Source of the DNA: an uncultured Acidimicrobiales bacterium
GTDB lineage: Bacteria; Actinomycetota; Acidimicrobiia; Acidimicrobiales; SZUA-35
NCBI GenBank assembly: GCA_937958015.1
Contig: CALGOA010000159.1
Location: 1-33,291, forward strand
Reading direction: 5' to 3'
Length of the DNA stretch: 33,291 bases
The translations under genes were made by a program, and so were the position numbers. Below, piece by piece: positions 15,548 to 22,874 of the stretch. Positions within the stretch are counted from its first letter, which is position 1. Every line of letters begins with the position of its first letter. The notes under the pieces were generated by a model that saw only the letters and a list, made by a program, of their open reading frames with translations, ran no database searches and was not told where the DNA came from.

Positions 15548-15886
15548 ATGGCAACCGCAACCACCGAGAAACCCATCGATGCCCACGACGATCATGAGCA
15601 TCACCCGACCGCCAAGACCTATTGGATCACGTTTCTGGCGCTGCTGATTCTCACCGCCGTCGAGGTGGCATGGTCCTACCTCGGTCTCTCCGGCCCGGCC
15701 CTGGTCGTGCCGTTGCTGTTGATGATGGTCGTGAAGTTCCTGATCGTCGGCGGCGTGTTCATGCACCTGCAGACCGACCTTAAGGTGCTGAACGGCTACT
15801 GGTTCACGCTCACCTTCGGTACCGCCGTGGTGCTTGCGGTTTGTGTCTACATCATCGTGTTCGCCGCCTTCCGCTGGGACATCTAA
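15548..15886 (+). CDS. Small cytochrome c oxidase subunit IV (COX4_pro type)
   Basis: 112 aa with three helices and a His-rich N-terminus (DDHEHHPT). The pattern TYWITFLALLILTAVEV, VPLLLMMVVKFLIVGGVFMHL and the closing helix matches the prokaryotic subunit IV family (PF03626, as in CtaF/CyoD of caa3 and bo3 oxidases), which aids assembly and CuB stability. The start ATG at 15548 follows GGGAG, 10 nt after ctaE. It is the last gene before the repeat block upstream of ctaG. Confidence 0.88.
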   Translation: MATATTEKPIDAHDDHEHHPTAKTYWITFLALLILTAVEVAWSYLGLSGPALVVPLLLMMVVKFLIVGGVFMHLQTDLKVLNGYWFTLTFGTAVVLAVCVYIIVFAAFRWDI

Positions 15887-15930
15887 GTCCACAGTCATGA
15901 CCCCGATTCGACGCCGTTCGGGTTCGCTAG

Positions 15931-16159
15931 GGCGCTCTGCGCCGCCGATGCGAGCGGAATCATGTTCTGATCGAGCGGAGCGAGCTTGGTGCGACCGGAG
16001 AAGGCGCTCTGCGCCGCCGATGCGAGCGGAATCATGGTCGGGTGCGTTTGGTTGCGGAGGGACGGAGCAGCGGGTGGCGGTTTGTTGTTCTGATCGAGCG
16101 GAGCGAGCTTGGAGCGACCGGAGAAGGCGCTCTGCGCCGCCGATGCGAGCGGAATCATG
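15931..16159 (+). repeat. Interspersed direct repeats (A-B-A-spacer-B-A) upstream of and into ctaG
   Basis: Unit A (34 bp, beginning GGCGCTCTGCGCC and ending GAGCGGAATCATG) occurs at 15931-15964, 16003-16036 and 16126-16159. Unit B (39 bp, with GATCGAGCGGAGCGAGC) occurs at 15964-16002 and 16087-16125, with one difference. The composite B+A copies are nearly identical over 73 bp and are separated by 50 bp of unrelated sequence. Unit A opens with a small hairpin (GGCGC-TCT-GCGCC). The last ATG of the array is the ctaG start codon. No protein-coding sense is apparent; the minus strand reads as a repeated peptide only because the DNA repeats. Confidence 0.9.
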
Positions 16160-17041
16160 AGCACCGTCCCCTACGTGTTTCATGGCGAGGTTTGGGCACT
16201 CATCCTTGGCGCAGTTGCGCTCGGTTGGTATGCCGCCAGGGTGATCCAGCCCCAGGCCATTGCGCTCGGGTATCCAGCGATCACGCGCAAACAGAAGTTC
16301 TTCTACACGGCGGCTGTGCTCAGCATGTGGGTGATGTCGGACTATCCGATCCACGATGTGGCTGAGAACTACCTGTACTTCGTCCACATGATCCAGCACA
16401 TGTTCCTGAGCATCATCATCCCTGCTCTCTTCGTGCTGGCGACACCCCGGTGGCTTCTCGAGTTGGTCATCCCCCAGGACAGCAGAATCTGGCGCATGCT
16501 CCGAAAGGTCACGACGCCGCTGTGGGGACTGGTCATCTTCAACATGCTGACCATCACGCTGCACTTCCCGTCCACGGTGGAGCTCTCCGCCCGATCCGGC
16601 GCCCTACATTTCCTGCTCCATCTGATGGTGTTCACCGCCGGGGTGCTGATGTGGATGCCGGTGATCGGTCCGATCACCGAGTGGCAGATGCCGCCTCTGG
16701 GGAAGTGTCTGTACCTGTTCGGAATGTCGATTGTGCCCACCATCCCGAGCGGCTTTCTGGTGTTCGCCGAAGGTGTCGTGTACGACCACTACGCCGCAGC
16801 CCCGCTGCGGTTGTTTGGACTCACGGTGATCACCGATCAGACCGCAGCAGGGATCGTGATGAAACTCGGCGGTGGTTTCCTGATCTGGGCGATAATCGTC
16901 ACGATCTTCGCCCGCTGGGTCGGGGACGAAACGCGCAAGGATGAACTGGCTCGTCAGGAGCGACGTCGCCAAGCGGCCGAAACGCTTACGTTCGAATCGG
17001 TCAGTGACGAGTTCGCGAAGTCGGTCGCTCCGACCGAATAG
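16157..17041 (+). CDS. ctaG: Cytochrome c oxidase assembly protein, Caa3_CtaG family
   Basis: 294 aa from ATG 16157; upstream in-frame codons lie in repeat DNA and are unlikely to be translated. Seven helices are predicted. Family features are the His-rich DYPIHDVAEN and FVHMIQHMFLS segment (about residues 61-82), PALFVLATP, and the late TDQTAAGIVMKLGGG block. Caa3_CtaG (PF09678) is needed for caa3 oxidase activity in Bacillus and is linked to copper delivery; it is not related to the Cox11-type CtaG of Proteobacteria. Its start codon and GAGCGG pre-start sequence are the end of a repeat unit, so expression may depend on the repeat. Confidence 0.92.
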   Translation: MSTVPYVFHGEVWALILGAVALGWYAARVIQPQAIALGYPAITRKQKFFYTAAVLSMWVMSDYPIHDVAENYLYFVHMIQHMFLSIIIPALFVLATPRWLLELVIPQDSRIWRMLRKVTTPLWGLVIFNMLTITLHFPSTVELSARSGALHFLLHLMVFTAGVLMWMPVIGPITEWQMPPLGKCLYLFGMSIVPTIPSGFLVFAEGVVYDHYAAAPLRLFGLTVITDQTAAGIVMKLGGGFLIWAIIVTIFARWVGDETRKDELARQERRRQAAETLTFESVSDEFAKSVAPTE

Positions 17042-17154
17042 GTGCCAAACCCAGCTTCCATCTGATCCGTCTTGTGCCCCCGACGGGCGGCGTGTGACTA
17101 CGGCCAGTGCCGTCCGACCGATGTCGACCGCTGAATCGGTGGCACCATGAACGC

Positions 17155-17787
17155 ATGGACCTGGCTCGTATGCGACTGGACTATTCAGAGAACGGCATCG
17201 ATGAGAGTTCGTTGGACTCGGACCCGCTGAACCAGTGGCGCACCTGGCTGCACGATGCGGTGACCGCCGAAGTCGACGAACCCAACGCCATGGTGATCGC
17301 CACGGTCGAAGACGGACGGCCTCGCACCCGGACGGTGTTGGCCAAAGGCATCGCTCCCGACGGTGTCGACTTCTACACCAACTATCACAGCCAGAAAGGA
17401 ACGGCCCTGGGCGAGAGTGGGCCAATTTCAGCAACGTTCGTGTGGCTGGCGCTCCAGCGTCAGGTCACCCTGACCGGAACCGCCACTCGGGTCAGCGCCG
17501 CCGAGTCCGACGCGTACTTTGCCGTGCGGCCCCGGGACTCCCAGATCGGTGCGTGGACCAGCGAACAATCGAGCGTTATCGAGTCCCGGGCGGTTCTGGA
17601 AGCTCGATTCAACGAATTCGCAATGCGCTTCACCGACGAGGTTCCCCGGCCACCCCACTGGGGCGGGTATCGAATCGTTCCCGACCAGGTGGAGTTCTGG
17701 CAGGGTCGACCGAACCGACTCCACGATCGAATTCGCTACCGCCGCGATGGCGACGGCAACTGGACCCGCGAGCGACTCTCTCCCTGA
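17155..17787 (+). CDS. pdxH: Pyridoxamine/pyridoxine 5'-phosphate oxidase
   Basis: 210 aa, the normal length. It is an FMN enzyme that oxidises PNP or PMP to pyridoxal phosphate. Motifs are RTRTVLAKG (57-65) and YTNYHSQKG (74-82) for FMN and phosphate, RPRDSQIGAW (125-134), FWQGRPNRLHDR (181-192) for substrate, and the C-terminal WTRERLSP. The start ATG 17155 fits the family N-terminus (MRLDYSENGIDES); an ATG at 17147 is out of frame. It stands alone between ctaG and the ABC exporter. Confidence 0.95.
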   Translation: MDLARMRLDYSENGIDESSLDSDPLNQWRTWLHDAVTAEVDEPNAMVIATVEDGRPRTRTVLAKGIAPDGVDFYTNYHSQKGTALGESGPISATFVWLALQRQVTLTGTATRVSAAESDAYFAVRPRDSQIGAWTSEQSSVIESRAVLEARFNEFAMRFTDEVPRPPHWGGYRIVPDQVEFWQGRPNRLHDRIRYRRDGDGNWTRERLSP

Positions 17788-17823
17788 GCCGACTGAACCC
17801 TGAGCCAAACGAACCTGAGCCAA

Positions 17824-17910
17824 CCGAATCTGATTCGTGAGGTGCCCCTCCGGGCGTGATGTGAATCTCATCGCCGTGCGCTGGTGGTTGCCGGACCGAA
17901 TCTGATTCGT
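17824..17910. repeat. Two copies of the palindrome CGAATCtGATTCG between pdxH and the ABC genes
   Basis: Identical 15-bp copies CCGAATCTGATTCGT at 17824-17838 and 17896-17910, each a perfect 6-bp dyad around one T. The second lies 65 bp before the ABC ATPase start. They could be operators or REP-like units; the sequence alone does not decide. Confidence 0.6.
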
Positions 17911-17974
17911 TCCGAGGTTTCGGGGGACGGCACGACCCGCCGGGTTGGTGCGCCGGACTACTACGGTTGCGGGG

Positions 17975-18877
17975 GTGTCGGTTGTGGATGTTCAGGGTCT
18001 GAGCGTGAGTTATGGCCCCGTCGATGCGGTGGCCGACCTGAGTTTCGCCGTGGACGCGGGCGAGACCGTCGCCCTGATCGGCGCAAATGGCGCAGGCAAG
18101 ACCTCGACCATCAACGCCATCGTGGGCATCGTCGAACCCACCGCGGGTTCGGTACGTGTCTTCGAGTCCGACCCGGCGCAGGACCGGGCCACGATCGCTC
18201 GACGCTGGGGTGTGATGCCCCAGGCTGGCGGTCTTCCCATGGGTCTCCGGGTGGGGGAGTGTGTCGAGTTGTTCGCTGCGCTCTATCAGGACCGCGTCGA
18301 CGCCTCAGCGGTGATCGACGGCTGCGGCCTTACCGATGTAAGAGATCGGCGCTGGCGGACATTGTCGGGTGGGCAACAGCAGCGACTCAGTCTGGCTGTC
18401 GCCCTGGTGGGCGGAGACGATCTGCTGATCCTCGATGAGCCGACCGCGGCGTTGGATGTGCCCGGTCAGGAACGAGTGCTGGCGCAGATAACCAAACGTG
18501 CCGGCGCCGGGTCGGCGGTCCTTCTGACGACCCATCGTTTGGACGAGGTGGAACAGGTCGCCGATCGGGTGGTCATTCTTCACGAAGGTGCACTGGTGAT
18601 CGATAGCTCCGTGACCGCGCTCACCGAAGAGTCGCCCGAAATTCGGATCCGAGGACTGAGCGCCGATCAGGCGTCCCAGTTGAACAACACGCTGGCGACC
18701 TCGTTCCGGTTCGGTCCCGACGGTGATGCGATGTCCAGTGTTGATTCGTGGACCGACCCGCAGCAGTTGCTGGCGTTGGTGCTCGACTGGTGTTCTACCA
18801 ACGATGTCCGCGTGACCTCGGCGTCGGTCGGTAAACGCTCCCTTGCCGATGCGTATCGGGAGATGATGTCGCCGTGA
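17975..18877 (+). CDS. ABC transporter ATP-binding protein
   Basis: 300 aa from GTG 17975, preceded by a G-rich site; a longer in-frame start at 17945 has no support. Walker A GANGAGKT (36-43), the Q-loop around MPQAG, signature LSGGQQQRLSL (130-140), Walker B LLILDEP (150-156) and the H-loop TTHRLDE are all intact, so it is an active ATPase of the drug or lipid exporter (DRA/CcmA-like) type. The C-terminal 100 residues are the small accessory domain of that type. It overlaps the permease by 4 nt. Mycobacteria keep a similar ABC pair next to ctaA (Rv1457c/Rv1458c), so a link to heme or oxidase biogenesis is possible; the substrate is unknown. Confidence 0.92.
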   Translation: MSVVDVQGLSVSYGPVDAVADLSFAVDAGETVALIGANGAGKTSTINAIVGIVEPTAGSVRVFESDPAQDRATIARRWGVMPQAGGLPMGLRVGECVELFAALYQDRVDASAVIDGCGLTDVRDRRWRTLSGGQQQRLSLAVALVGGDDLLILDEPTAALDVPGQERVLAQITKRAGAGSAVLLTTHRLDEVEQVADRVVILHEGALVIDSSVTALTEESPEIRIRGLSADQASQLNNTLATSFRFGPDGDAMSSVDSWTDPQQLLALVLDWCSTNDVRVTSASVGKRSLADAYREMMSP

Positions 18878-19593
18878 GCGGATCGTTCGCCGTGCTCACG
18901 AAGTCAGAGCTCAGGGTGGCTGCACGCGACGGCGAGCAACTTCTGCTGACCGCCGGCCTTCCGATACTTCTCCTCGTCTTCTTCAGCGTGGTCGACGTCC
19001 TCCCCACCGGTGATCTGGATCCTGTCGAGTTCCTCGTGCCGGGCGTCCTCACCATCGCGCTGTTGAGCAGCGGGTTCGTCCGGCTCGCTATCGCCCTTGG
19101 ATTCGATCGTTCGTTTGGCGCGATTGGACGGTACGCGGTCAGTCCGGTGTCGGCGTCCACGTTCCTCGGATCCCGGGCGGCGGCAGCGGCGGTGATTGCG
19201 GTGGTGCAGGTCATCGTTCTGTTCCTCGTCGGCCTGATCCTGGGTTGGCGTCCCACCCTTCATCCGCTGTTGCCGTTGGTAGTAGTGCTGGCGTTGGTGG
19301 CCTTCTTCGGCCTGGGGCTCACGTTGGGGTCGGTCACCGACGGTCTTCGGTCGTTGGCTCTGGCGAATGCGCTCTACATCCTGTTGTTACTTCTGAGCGG
19401 TGTCGTCTTCGACCTGAACGAACTGCCGGGCTGGATGGAAGCGATCACCCGGCTGCTCCCTACAACGGCAACCGCCCAGCTGCTACGGACTGTGACCGCC
19501 GGCGATGGGGGAGAGGTTCGGGACTGGTTGGTCCTGGCGGCATGGTCGGTCATCGCGCCGGTCGCCGCAGCGAGGACGTTCCGATGGCGCTGA
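18874..19593 (+). CDS. ABC-2 type transporter permease
   Basis: 239 aa, six helices after a short cytoplasmic leader (KSELRVAARDGEQLL). The pattern FLVPGVLTIALLSSGF, the arginine-rich loop before SPVSASTFLGSR, and the C-terminal NELPGWMEAITRLLPTT amphipathic segment are typical of ABC-2 (PF01061-like) permeases. It starts at GTG 18874 inside the stop of the ATPase gene (GTGA). It forms the membrane half of the exporter and resembles Rv1457c-type proteins. Confidence 0.9.
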   Translation: MSGSFAVLTKSELRVAARDGEQLLLTAGLPILLLVFFSVVDVLPTGDLDPVEFLVPGVLTIALLSSGFVRLAIALGFDRSFGAIGRYAVSPVSASTFLGSRAAAAAVIAVVQVIVLFLVGLILGWRPTLHPLLPLVVVLALVAFFGLGLTLGSVTDGLRSLALANALYILLLLLSGVVFDLNELPGWMEAITRLLPTTATAQLLRTVTAGDGGEVRDWLVLAAWSVIAPVAAARTFRWR

Positions 19594-20237
19594 AGGCATT
19601 CAGTTCCCAGACCGTCGAGCGCAAGCTGACCTTCCCCGAGGTGCTGCGGCTTCCCGGTGTGGAGGAGCGGTTGGAGCTGCGCAGCACCTTTGGTTTCATG
19701 GCGTTTCACGGTGGCAACCTGGAACGGCGAACCGAGCAGATCGCAACCGACGCGGCCGAACAGAGCGGCTCGTCGGTTTACAGCGTGGTGCAGCCGTGGG
19801 GTACGCGTCACCACTTCCCGTCGGCAACGGTTACCGCCGAACACTCCGAGGCGTTGGCCCGGTTCCTCGATCACTGCGAGGTCGTCGTCGCTATTCACGG
19901 GTTCGGTCGGCACGGCCACTGGGATGACCTGCTGTGCGGCGGTCAGAATCGTGCGCTGGCTGAACACGTGGGAGAGGGTCTGCGAGATGCGCTACCCAAG
20001 CGGTACAACGTGGTGACCGAACTGGACGAGATCCCCAAGAAACTCCGCGGCGTCCACCCCGATAATCCGGTGAATCGGGTTCGGGGCGGCGGCATGCAAC
20101 TGGAACTCCCGCCCGGTGTGCGAGGGCTAACGCCGGGAGCGCTGAAGTACCCCACTCCGTTTCCTCACCTGGTCAGCCTGATCGAAGGCCTCGCCACCGC
20201 CGCCACCACCTGGAACGCACCTTCTGCAAATTCCTGA
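19584..20237 (+). CDS. Poly-gamma-glutamate hydrolase family protein (DUF867-like)
   Basis: 217 aa from ATG 19584, overlapping the permease stop by 10 nt. FMAFHGGNLERRTEQIA (H42, E47) and VVAIHGFGRHGHWDDLLCGG (H105 onward) match the zinc-peptidase-like motifs of the phage PghP family (PF05908), which cleaves gamma-linked polyglutamate. There is no signal peptide, so it is cytoplasmic or released by lysis. Cellular copies without phage context are common in Actinobacteria and their substrate is unknown. Coupling to the ABC pair suggests a shared transcript. Family likely; activity is inference. Confidence 0.75.
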   Translation: MALKAFSSQTVERKLTFPEVLRLPGVEERLELRSTFGFMAFHGGNLERRTEQIATDAAEQSGSSVYSVVQPWGTRHHFPSATVTAEHSEALARFLDHCEVVVAIHGFGRHGHWDDLLCGGQNRALAEHVGEGLRDALPKRYNVVTELDEIPKKLRGVHPDNPVNRVRGGGMQLELPPGVRGLTPGALKYPTPFPHLVSLIEGLATAATTWNAPSANS

Positions 20238-20299
20238 TGGTGGCTACATCTCACGGAGTTATTAAGGGCTAGAACGACCCCGATGTAGTCCCCATCAGG
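20233..20299. terminator. Long inverted repeat between convergent genes (candidate bidirectional terminator)
   Basis: Arms 20233-20250 and 20282-20299 match at 16 of 18 positions (outer arm CCTGATGG, inner arm CTACATC) around a 31-nt loop. The 5' arm begins inside the last codons of the hydrolase gene. There is no clear T-run, so termination is a guess; the location between convergent ends supports it. Confidence 0.5.
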
Positions 20300-20319
20300 A
20301 TTGTCGCAGCCGGGTCGAG

Positions 20320-21207
20320 TTATGCCTGGCCGAGCGAGGGCGCCTTGCGGAAGCGGCGCTCGGCGAAACCGAGAAGGATGATGACGGCGTTGATCGCGAG
20401 GAACGTCCAACCCAGGAACGCCGACCGATCACCGAGGAAGCTAGAAATGCTGTTCTGGAAGTCCTGAGCGCCGAGCATGAAGTCGTTCAGCCACGGGGTC
20501 CACTCGTCGGAGGGTCGGTTGAAGATCTGTCGTTCCCAGACGCCGTAGAGGAAGACATAGATACCTACCGGGATCAGGATGATGCCCGAGATGAGGTTGA
20601 TCTTCGGGAGCAACGAACGGAACCGGTCGACGATGCCCTTCTTGCCGAATCCAACCGCCAGCGTGAGCACGGTGGCGAGTAGGCCCATGCCGGCGCCATA
20701 ACTCACGAAGCCGCCCAACTGTTCGGTGCCGGAGGCCCCGGTGGTGCCAGTGCCAACGACGGCGAGGAAGACGCCGATCGTGCACGACAACGACGCGATC
20801 GCGTAGGACACGCCGAACAGAAACATGTTGAACATCGATCCGCCGCTGGTGCCCTTTTCGAGTTTGGGCAGGCTGATCATCGGCTTGAATCCACGAATCA
20901 TGGCGGCGCCCAGAACCACCAGCGCTAGACCGACGGTGATCGAGAACCACGGGAGGTACTCGTTGATCTGGCTTCGGAAGCCGGCGAACACGATGCCGAG
21001 GGCGCCGAAGACCACCAGGAATCCCAACGAAAGCGCCCCGCCGACCATCTGTGAACGGTTCAGCGCCTGCAGGCGGCTGTCGGTCTTCCCATCGTTCATT
21101 CCGAGGAAGTAACCCAGGTAGGCGGGCAACAATGCGAAACCGCAGGGATTGACCAGGGCCACCATCCCGGCGGTGAAGGCGATTGGGTTGAACAGGTCAG
21201 ACAACAT
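20320..21207 (-). CDS. ccdA: Cytochrome c biogenesis protein CcdA (DsbD-like transmembrane thiol carrier)
   Basis: 295 aa. CcdA moves electrons from cytoplasmic thioredoxin across the membrane to keep apocytochrome CxxCH cysteines reduced. The redox cysteines are C22 in NPCGFALLP and C142 in SLSCTIGVF, each on a helix as required. Six to seven helices are followed by a longer loop (about 225-270) and a final helix. The ribosome site is GAGCTC just before ATG 21207. Its extracytoplasmic partner is probably the TlpA/ResA-like lipoprotein 1 kb away. Needed for the cytochrome c domain of CtaC. Confidence 0.92.
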   Translation of the reverse strand: MLSDLFNPIAFTAGMVALVNPCGFALLPAYLGYFLGMNDGKTDSRLQALNRSQMVGGALSLGFLVVFGALGIVFAGFRSQINEYLPWFSITVGLALVVLGAAMIRGFKPMISLPKLEKGTSGGSMFNMFLFGVSYAIASLSCTIGVFLAVVGTGTTGASGTEQLGGFVSYGAGMGLLATVLTLAVGFGKKGIVDRFRSLLPKINLISGIILIPVGIYVFLYGVWERQIFNRPSDEWTPWLNDFMLGAQDFQNSISSFLGDRSAFLGWTFLAINAVIILLGFAERRFRKAPSLGQA

Positions 21208-21279
21208 GGAGAGCTCCTGAGGGGGACGGTAGGGGAACAGCGTTGGTGTTCAACACATTCCCGTTCCCGTTCCCCTTGC

Positions 21280-21317
21280 GGACGTGGGATCCTGGTCGTT
21301 ACCAGAATCCCACGTCC
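21280..21317 (-). terminator. Strong hairpin downstream of the WhiB gene
   Basis: 11-bp arms GGACGTGGGAT/ATCCCACGTCC, with a further CTGGT/ACCAG pairing inside, between the WhiB stop (21335) and the ccdA start (21207). No T-run follows on the minus strand, so it may act as an attenuator or RNA-stability element rather than a classical terminator. Confidence 0.6.
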
Positions 21318-21334
21318 AACCCCTCCTGTGGCAC

Positions 21335-21712
21335 TCAGGCCACCAGTTCCACGAGGTGCTCGGGAATGGGGATCATGGGGAGCTGATCCTCGGGACGGGG
21401 GTTCTTGGGCGGACGACCCCGACGACGCTTGATCGTTACGATCTTGCCGTCTTCGAAGAGCTGTCCACCCCATACGCCGCAGGGCTCGCCGCGGTCGAAC
21501 GCCTCTTCGAGGCACTGGGCCATCACCGGGCATTTGGCGCACATGAGCTTTGCGGCTCGGATGTCGGCGAAGTCCTCGCTGAAGAAGAGGCCGCTGGCGT
21601 TGCTCACCGTCCGGCAGAGGGCGGCCACGGTCCAGTCCACTCCCTCGATGGTGAGGTCGCCGAAATCGTTGGTGCTGTAGTTGGTGTCGCTGTAGATGTC
21701 GATTGCAGTCAT
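21335..21712 (-). CDS. WhiB family iron-sulfur regulator with C-terminal AT-hook (WhiB7-like)
   Basis: 125 aa. Four Fe-S cysteines are present (C33, C58, C61, C67; CxxC plus CxxxxxC), then the turn EPCGVWGGQLF (76-86) with an extra Cys78, then a basic KRRRGRPPKN (96-104) AT-hook. WhiB proteins bind the primary sigma factor and act as redox or NO-sensitive transcription factors. The AT-hook RGRP is the hallmark of WhiB7, which controls intrinsic antibiotic resistance in mycobacteria, but WhiB1-4 types can also be basic here. The neighbours are thiol-redox genes, so a redox role is equally possible. Exact subtype uncertain. Confidence 0.9.
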   Translation of the reverse strand: MTAIDIYSDTNYSTNDFGDLTIEGVDWTVAALCRTVSNASGLFFSEDFADIRAAKLMCAKCPVMAQCLEEAFDRGEPCGVWGGQLFEDGKIVTIKRRRGRPPKNPRPEDQLPMIPIPEHLVELVA

Positions 21713-21794
21713 TGGCTTTGCTTCTTCGGTTTCGATGCGGGTAACGGGTTCGGTGTCGGTTCAGGGAAGAGGTGTGGGCTGGGCGGACATACAG

Positions 21795-21828
21795 AAAAGC
21801 CGCCGGGGCTTTCGCTCCCGGCGGCTTT
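21795..21828 (-). terminator. Rho-independent terminator of the 95-aa gene
   Basis: 12-bp perfect arms (AAAGCCGCCGGG/CCCGGCGGCTTT) with a 9-nt loop, followed on the minus strand by TTCTGT. It sits 26 nt past the stop at 21854. Confidence 0.8.
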
Positions 21829-21853
21829 GCGACCAACTTCTGATCTTGTGAGA

Positions 21854-22141
21854 TCAGGTCAGACGTAAGTGCTCGGGAGCTGGCGGGTCGCCTTCAGCAA
21901 GCGGCTTCCAGATCGTGACCACGGCATTAGCGGTGATCGTCTGGAAGGTGGCAAAGGGGCGTACCGCAGCGGCATGGAAACCGCGAGTGGTGGTGCCGTC
22001 GGTCAGCACGGGAGTCTCGGTGCGCAGTCCGCTGAGGCCGCTCATGCAGAGAGCCTCAGGCAGGGTCTGAACGGGAGCAGACGCGACGAGATTCAGGGCC
22101 GATGTCGACCGATATTTGGCGGGTGTTTGCAATGTCACCAT
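21854..22141 (-). CDS. Small hypothetical protein
   Basis: 95 aa from ATG 22141, fixed by a clear AGGAAGGAAG site 5-14 nt upstream; a longer start at 22174 lacks one. It is Thr/Ala-rich with no helix long enough to span a membrane and no known motif. It contains one Cys (CMSGLSGL). The stop overlaps a small perfect hairpin (21840-21857), followed by a good terminator, and a TTGACA box lies about 75 bp upstream (22221-22216), so it looks like a real, separately transcribed gene. Function unknown. Confidence 0.6.
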   Translation of the reverse strand: MVTLQTPAKYRSTSALNLVASAPVQTLPEALCMSGLSGLRTETPVLTDGTTTRGFHAAAVRPFATFQTITANAVVTIWKPLAEGDPPAPEHLRLT

Positions 22142-22215
22142 GTCTGCTTCCTTCCTGAAATCGTGCGTGCGCAACGGCTGCGCTGGAACTAGACGGAACT
22201 ACGCATCGACTGTTC

Positions 22216-22221
22216 TGTCAA
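22216..22221 (-). promoter_or_regulatory. Candidate -35 box (TTGACA) of the 95-aa gene
   Basis: A perfect consensus TTGACA on the minus strand; the best -10 candidates downstream (TAGTTC at 14-nt spacing) are poor, so the promoter is tentative. Confidence 0.35.
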
Positions 22222-22321
22222 GTGAATTAACGCACCATCCGTTTTTCGTTGCGATCGACCAGTCCTCAACCGACCGTCAGGTCGATGGAATGCAGCGTCC
22301 GAATCAGAGGTTTCCCACACC

Positions 22322-22852
22322 GTGACCACCACCAATCAGCGCTCTCGTCAAGCCGGATCTCTGGGGCGTCGACTGCTCGTCCTCGTGCTTGCGCTGGGGT
22401 TCGTCGCCTCCGCATGCACGAACGGCGGTGCGGACAATGAGCGCCTACTGCCTCAGGATTCTGAGTTCTTCAACCCGGACGGATCCTCTTCGTCACTCGC
22501 CGACTACGAGGGCCAGGCGATTGTGTTGAACTTCTTCGCTTCCTGGTGTCCGCCGTGTCGAGCCGAACTTCCCGAGTTTCAGAGCGTCAGCCTTCAGGTG
22601 GCCCCCGACGTGACTTTTCTCGGGGTGAACACCGACTTCCAGCAGGACGCGTGGCTGCAATTGATCGAAGACACTGGCGTCACCTATCCAACGGTGTTCC
22701 AGCCCTCGAACGAGCTGTACACGGCCACGAAGAGTCCCTCGATGCCAACCACGGTGTTCATCGGCGCCGACGGTGTGGTGCGGGAGATTTTCGCCGGCCA
22801 GTTGAGCGAGGAGCGACTCCTCGAACTGATCGACGAACACCTCAGGACCTGA
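22322..22852 (+). CDS. TlpA/ResA-like thioredoxin lipoprotein
   Basis: 176 aa from GTG 22322. An arginine-containing leader and hydrophobic core end in a lipobox VASAC (C32), so it is anchored on the outer membrane face. The redox site is WCPPC (C76, C79) within VLNFFASWCPPCRAELPEF, and the cis-Pro loop is SMPTTVFI. This fits the AhpC/TSA-Redoxin fold used by ResA/CcsX to reduce apocytochrome c with electrons from CcdA, or a general extracytoplasmic thiol-disulfide role. ccdA is encoded about 1.1 kb away on the other strand. Family is secure, partner is inferred. Confidence 0.9.
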   Translation: MTTTNQRSRQAGSLGRRLLVLVLALGFVASACTNGGADNERLLPQDSEFFNPDGSSSSLADYEGQAIVLNFFASWCPPCRAELPEFQSVSLQVAPDVTFLGVNTDFQQDAWLQLIEDTGVTYPTVFQPSNELYTATKSPSMPTTVFIGADGVVREIFAGQLSEERLLELIDEHLRT

Positions 22853-22874
22853 TCAACCCCCATAGAGTCCTCAG

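Noticed and set aside
15931-16159. CRISPR or integron attachment array
   Set aside because: Only three units with unequal spacing, one inter-unit gap being another repeat; no cas or integrase gene.
15895-16164. Minus-strand frame encoding a repeated MIPLASAAQSAF peptide
   Set aside because: The repeat is in the DNA; the frame has no start signal and no family, and the same repeats lie outside the frame. Treated as a DNA repeat array.
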